Part shown: positions 40,933 to 42,927 of the stretch, piece by piece
How positions within the stretch are numbered: position 1 is the stretch's first letter
Layout: every line of letters starts with the position of its first letter
Source of the DNA: Rickettsiales bacterium
Lineage (GTDB): Bacteria; Bacteroidota; Bacteroidia; Cytophagales; Cyclobacteriaceae
Assembly (NCBI GenBank): GCA_002729235.1
Contig: PBTY01000071.1
Span: forward strand, 1-42,927
Length of the DNA: 42,927 nt
Direction of reading: 5' to 3'
Position numbers and translations under genes: made by a program
The notes under the pieces: model-generated
Seen by the model: only the letters and a program-made list of their open reading frames with translations
Told to the model about the DNA's origin: nothing
Database searches by the model: none

Positions 40933-42927
40933 TTAGAACTTTGCTGAGAGTGACAAGATGAAATTCCTGCCTGCTCCAGAAACTCCAGAGCTATATGGTC
41001 TATATCTCTGGTCCGTTAGGTTTTCCATTCCTGCAGTCACCATCAGAAACTCACTGAGCTGATATTGACCTTTTACATTGAGTGTGTACCAGGCTGGGGA
41101 ATAGGTTTCACCATTTTCATCAGCAGCATAGATCTCGTCTTTTCCTTTTTCATCTTCAGCTAGATTTTCATGACTTCTTTCACCTTGATATTGTGCATAG
41201 AACTGCAGTTTGAGTTTGTCATAGTCATAAGTCAATCTACTTAAGCCGAACCATGGCGCCGCATGTCTTGAGTTGCTAACTGTTCCATCATCCAGCTCTT
41301 CCTCTCCGTGTTGGAAATTGTAGTCAGTACTGAGACTGAAGCCATTGAGCATTTTCCAATTGAAGCCTATTTGAAGACCATATACGTCGGCTTTGGCTGC
41401 ATTCTGAATGGCTTGCACCTGGCTCAGCTCTCCATCATAGACAATGCTGTCCTGACCATTGAGGGTATAATCTCTTCTTACCAGGGCATTGTTTAATATG
41501 GTGCGGTAGCCAGTAATATCAATCTTAAACCGATCCGCAAACACTTTAGCTATTCCAATATCCAAATTGTAAGCATACTCTGCTTCAAGATCAGGATTTG
41601 GTACGACTACAGAACCAGGCTCACTGTCAAAGACTTTTCCAACATCATCCACATTAGGGGATCGAAATGCAGTTCCAAAATTGGTTCGGATGACTGTCGT
41701 TTCGTTTGGTCGCCAAACTCCACCAAGACTTCCTGTTAGTGCTCCTTTATTAATGGAAGCGGTTTCAAACGGAAAAGGGTAAAATTCGGTATCAAATACT
41801 GCGTCCAGAATGAACTGATTGTATCTCAGTCCAGCTTGAAGGGTCACATCTTTTGATAGCTCGTATTCATCATTCAAATAAACTGCAATGGACTGCCAGG
41901 TTGATTGAGGATATCTGGCCGGACCATTCACTTTTTCACCTGTGGTGATATCTTCATCTATTCCTGTGGATTTTACATCATTGTTGACATATTCCAATCC
42001 ATAATACAATGTATTGGTTGGGCTCAATGCTTTCACCAGGTCTGTATTTATTGAATAGGCCAAAACTTCCTCTTCTCTTATACTTCTGGTGCTACCATTT
42101 AAGGATCGATCAATTCTGCTTTCTTCAAATGTTTGCTGAGCCAATCGAATAGTCAGTTGATCATAAATGGCATTGGATGCGTAATTGGAAATAGAAAGGT
42201 TATTCATCAGCCATTTCTGAGGTCCGTAATTCCATTCTGCATATCTGGCGGTTCCGTTTCTCACACGATTATGACGATCATAGCGTCCGTAAGGTGAGGT
42301 CTCTGAAAAATGAAACCCATATTCGAAATTCCAATTAGCGTTTGGCTGAAACCTCACCTTTTGCATGAGGTTTTGCTGGCTGTATGCAGTTGGGATTTGA
42401 AGCAAGGGATCATCTTGAGTGATTACCCGATCCACACTGTCTATGCGCTGCACATAGTATGGCTTTATGTAATCATCTGGTCCGTTGCTACCTTGACGCA
42501 AGTGGTCATAATCCCACGAGCTAAATGAAGTGGCAAAACCCCATTTTTTCCAACCAAAATTCACATCAAAGTGAGCAGTTTTCTCTTGATTGGCAGAAGA
42601 ATATCGCGTTACAGCCTTTCCATTGATTATTGGCTCATCGTCTAATGAAAGTTGTGGAGTAAGTGTCTGAAAGCTCATCACCCCACCAATGGCATCACTA
42701 CCGTAGATGACAGATCCAGGTCCAAAAAGTACTTCAGCGTTTTCAATAGTAAATGGATCCAAATTGATCACATTTTGAAGATTTCCGCCTCTGAATATGG
42801 CAGAGTTCATCCGAACACCATCCACAGTGTAAAGAAGCCTATTCGTTGAGAATCCTCGAATCATGGGGCTACCTCCGCCTTGCTGGCTCTTTTGAATAAA
42901 TACTTTACCACTTATTCCCAGTAAGTC
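40933..42927 (-). CDS. TonB-dependent receptor, heme/hemoglobin type (5' end cut by window)
   Basis: At least 664 residues of an outer-membrane receptor, cut at the right edge: the frame stays open to 42927, giving DLLGISGKVFIQKSQQGGGS just before the Met at 42864, which is plug sequence. The plug continues MIRGFSTNRLLYTVDGVRMN and LFGPGSVIYGSDAIGGV. The barrel carries FRSPNVDDVGKVFD and VVPNPDLEAEYAYNLD, variants of the FRAP and NPNL motifs of heme/hemoglobin receptors, and ends in NFILSLSAKF with terminal Phe. Heme as ligand is inferred. The signal peptide and N-terminal plug lie outside the window. Confidence 0.9.
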   Translation of the reverse strand, partial: DLLGISGKVFIQKSQQGGGSPMIRGFSTNRLLYTVDGVRMNSAIFRGGNLQNVINLDPFTIENAEVLFGPGSVIYGSDAIGGVMSFQTLTPQLSLDDEPIINGKAVTRYSSANQEKTAHFDVNFGWKKWGFATSFSSWDYDHLRQGSNGPDDYIKPYYVQRIDSVDRVITQDDPLLQIPTAYSQQNLMQKVRFQPNANWNFEYGFHFSETSPYGRYDRHNRVRNGTARYAEWNYGPQKWLMNNLSISNYASNAIYDQLTIRLAQQTFEESRIDRSLNGSTRSIREEEVLAYSINTDLVKALSPTNTLYYGLEYVNNDVKSTGIDEDITTGEKVNGPARYPQSTWQSIAVYLNDEYELSKDVTLQAGLRYNQFILDAVFDTEFYPFPFETASINKGALTGSLGGVWRPNETTVIRTNFGTAFRSPNVDDVGKVFDSEPGSVVVPNPDLEAEYAYNLDIGIAKVFADRFKIDITGYRTILNNALVRRDYTLNGQDSIVYDGELSQVQAIQNAAKADVYGLQIGFNWKMLNGFSLSTDYNFQHGEEELDDGTVSNSRHAAPWFGLSRLTYDYDKLKLQFYAQYQGERSHENLAEDEKGKDEIYAADENGETYSPAWYTLNVKGQYQLSEFLMVTAGMENLTDQRYRPYSSGVSGAGRNFILSLSAKF

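Noticed and set aside
1-42927. tRNA, rRNA, CRISPR arrays, transposases, integrases or phage genes
   Set aside because: I saw no cloverleaf, repeat-spacer pattern or mobile-element protein on either strand, though reading by eye could miss a tRNA.

Overview
The window looks like chromosomal DNA from a marine-type member of the Bacteroidota, most likely Cytophagales-like. The evidence is a gldC gliding-motility homologue, a type IX secretion C-terminal domain on a DUF1501 protein, TonB-dependent receptors with a carboxypeptidase-like N-terminal domain, a DUF1800/DUF1501 pair, DUF3098 beside ftsX, and promoter boxes of the Bacteroidota TAnnTTTG type. Most genes lack a clear Shine-Dalgarno. Base composition looks moderately AT-rich and even throughout. 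I see no rRNA, tRNA, CRISPR array, transposase or prophage genes. Genus is not resolvable by eye.

Layout. (1) 1-2681: a compact + strand run of folE (cut by the left edge), an SDR oxidoreductase lacking the canonical catalytic Tyr, a small coiled-coil protein, a STAS-like unknown and a flavin reductase-like protein. This may be a pterin/flavin group. (2) 2900-5242: a K+-dependent membrane pyrophosphatase with its own promoter and a strong terminator. (3) 5450-9051: single genes, namely a secreted unknown, an NPP-type phosphodiesterase, a DUF2784-like membrane protein, a lone receiver-domain protein and a DoxX-like protein. The 435-base gap at 8230-8664 holds a near-consensus sigma-54 promoter followed about 90 bases later by an intrinsic terminator with no ORF between: a candidate small RNA. 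(4) 9070-12651: two members of the ligase-associated DNA repair set, an Lhr-like helicase and the PdeM metallophosphoesterase, with a DUF2147 gene between them. (5) 12750-14212: ECF sigma factor and a membrane anti-sigma-like partner. (6) 14257-19745: a long tightly packed operon, ftsX, DUF3098, uppP, truB, ribF, two tandem M48 lipoprotein proteases and gldC, ended by a terminator. It combines division, envelope lipid recycling, tRNA modification, flavin cofactor synthesis and envelope proteolysis or motility.

(7) 19914-28182 onward: a TonB-dependent receptor, a voltage-gated K+ channel with a C-terminal zinc ribbon, a fasciclin lipoprotein on the - strand, a TonB energy transducer, a YCII lipoprotein, then the DUF1800/DUF1501 pair (to 29729). 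(8) 29766-29904: a nested inverted repeat element between convergent genes. (9) 29918-32824 (-): a large beta-propeller (VPS10/sortilin-like) secreted protein. (10) 32979-35245: an ArsC-family protein, a quinone oxidoreductase-like enzyme and an LpxR-like outer-membrane lipid A deacylase. (11) 35284-39203: biotin genes bioF, bioD and bioA, with menB (menaquinone) inserted on the opposite strand. (12) 39206-40718: an RlpA-like SPOR protein and a DUF6503-like lipoprotein. (13) 40933-42927 (-): a heme-type TonB-dependent receptor cut by the right edge.

Most of this is ordinary housekeeping and envelope biology. The observations most worth following are the candidate sigma-54-driven small RNA, the Tyr-less SDR next to folE, the ion-specificity residues of the pyrophosphatase, the channel-zinc ribbon fusion, the nested repeat at 29766-29904, and the very short divergent promoter region between the LpxR-like gene and bioF.
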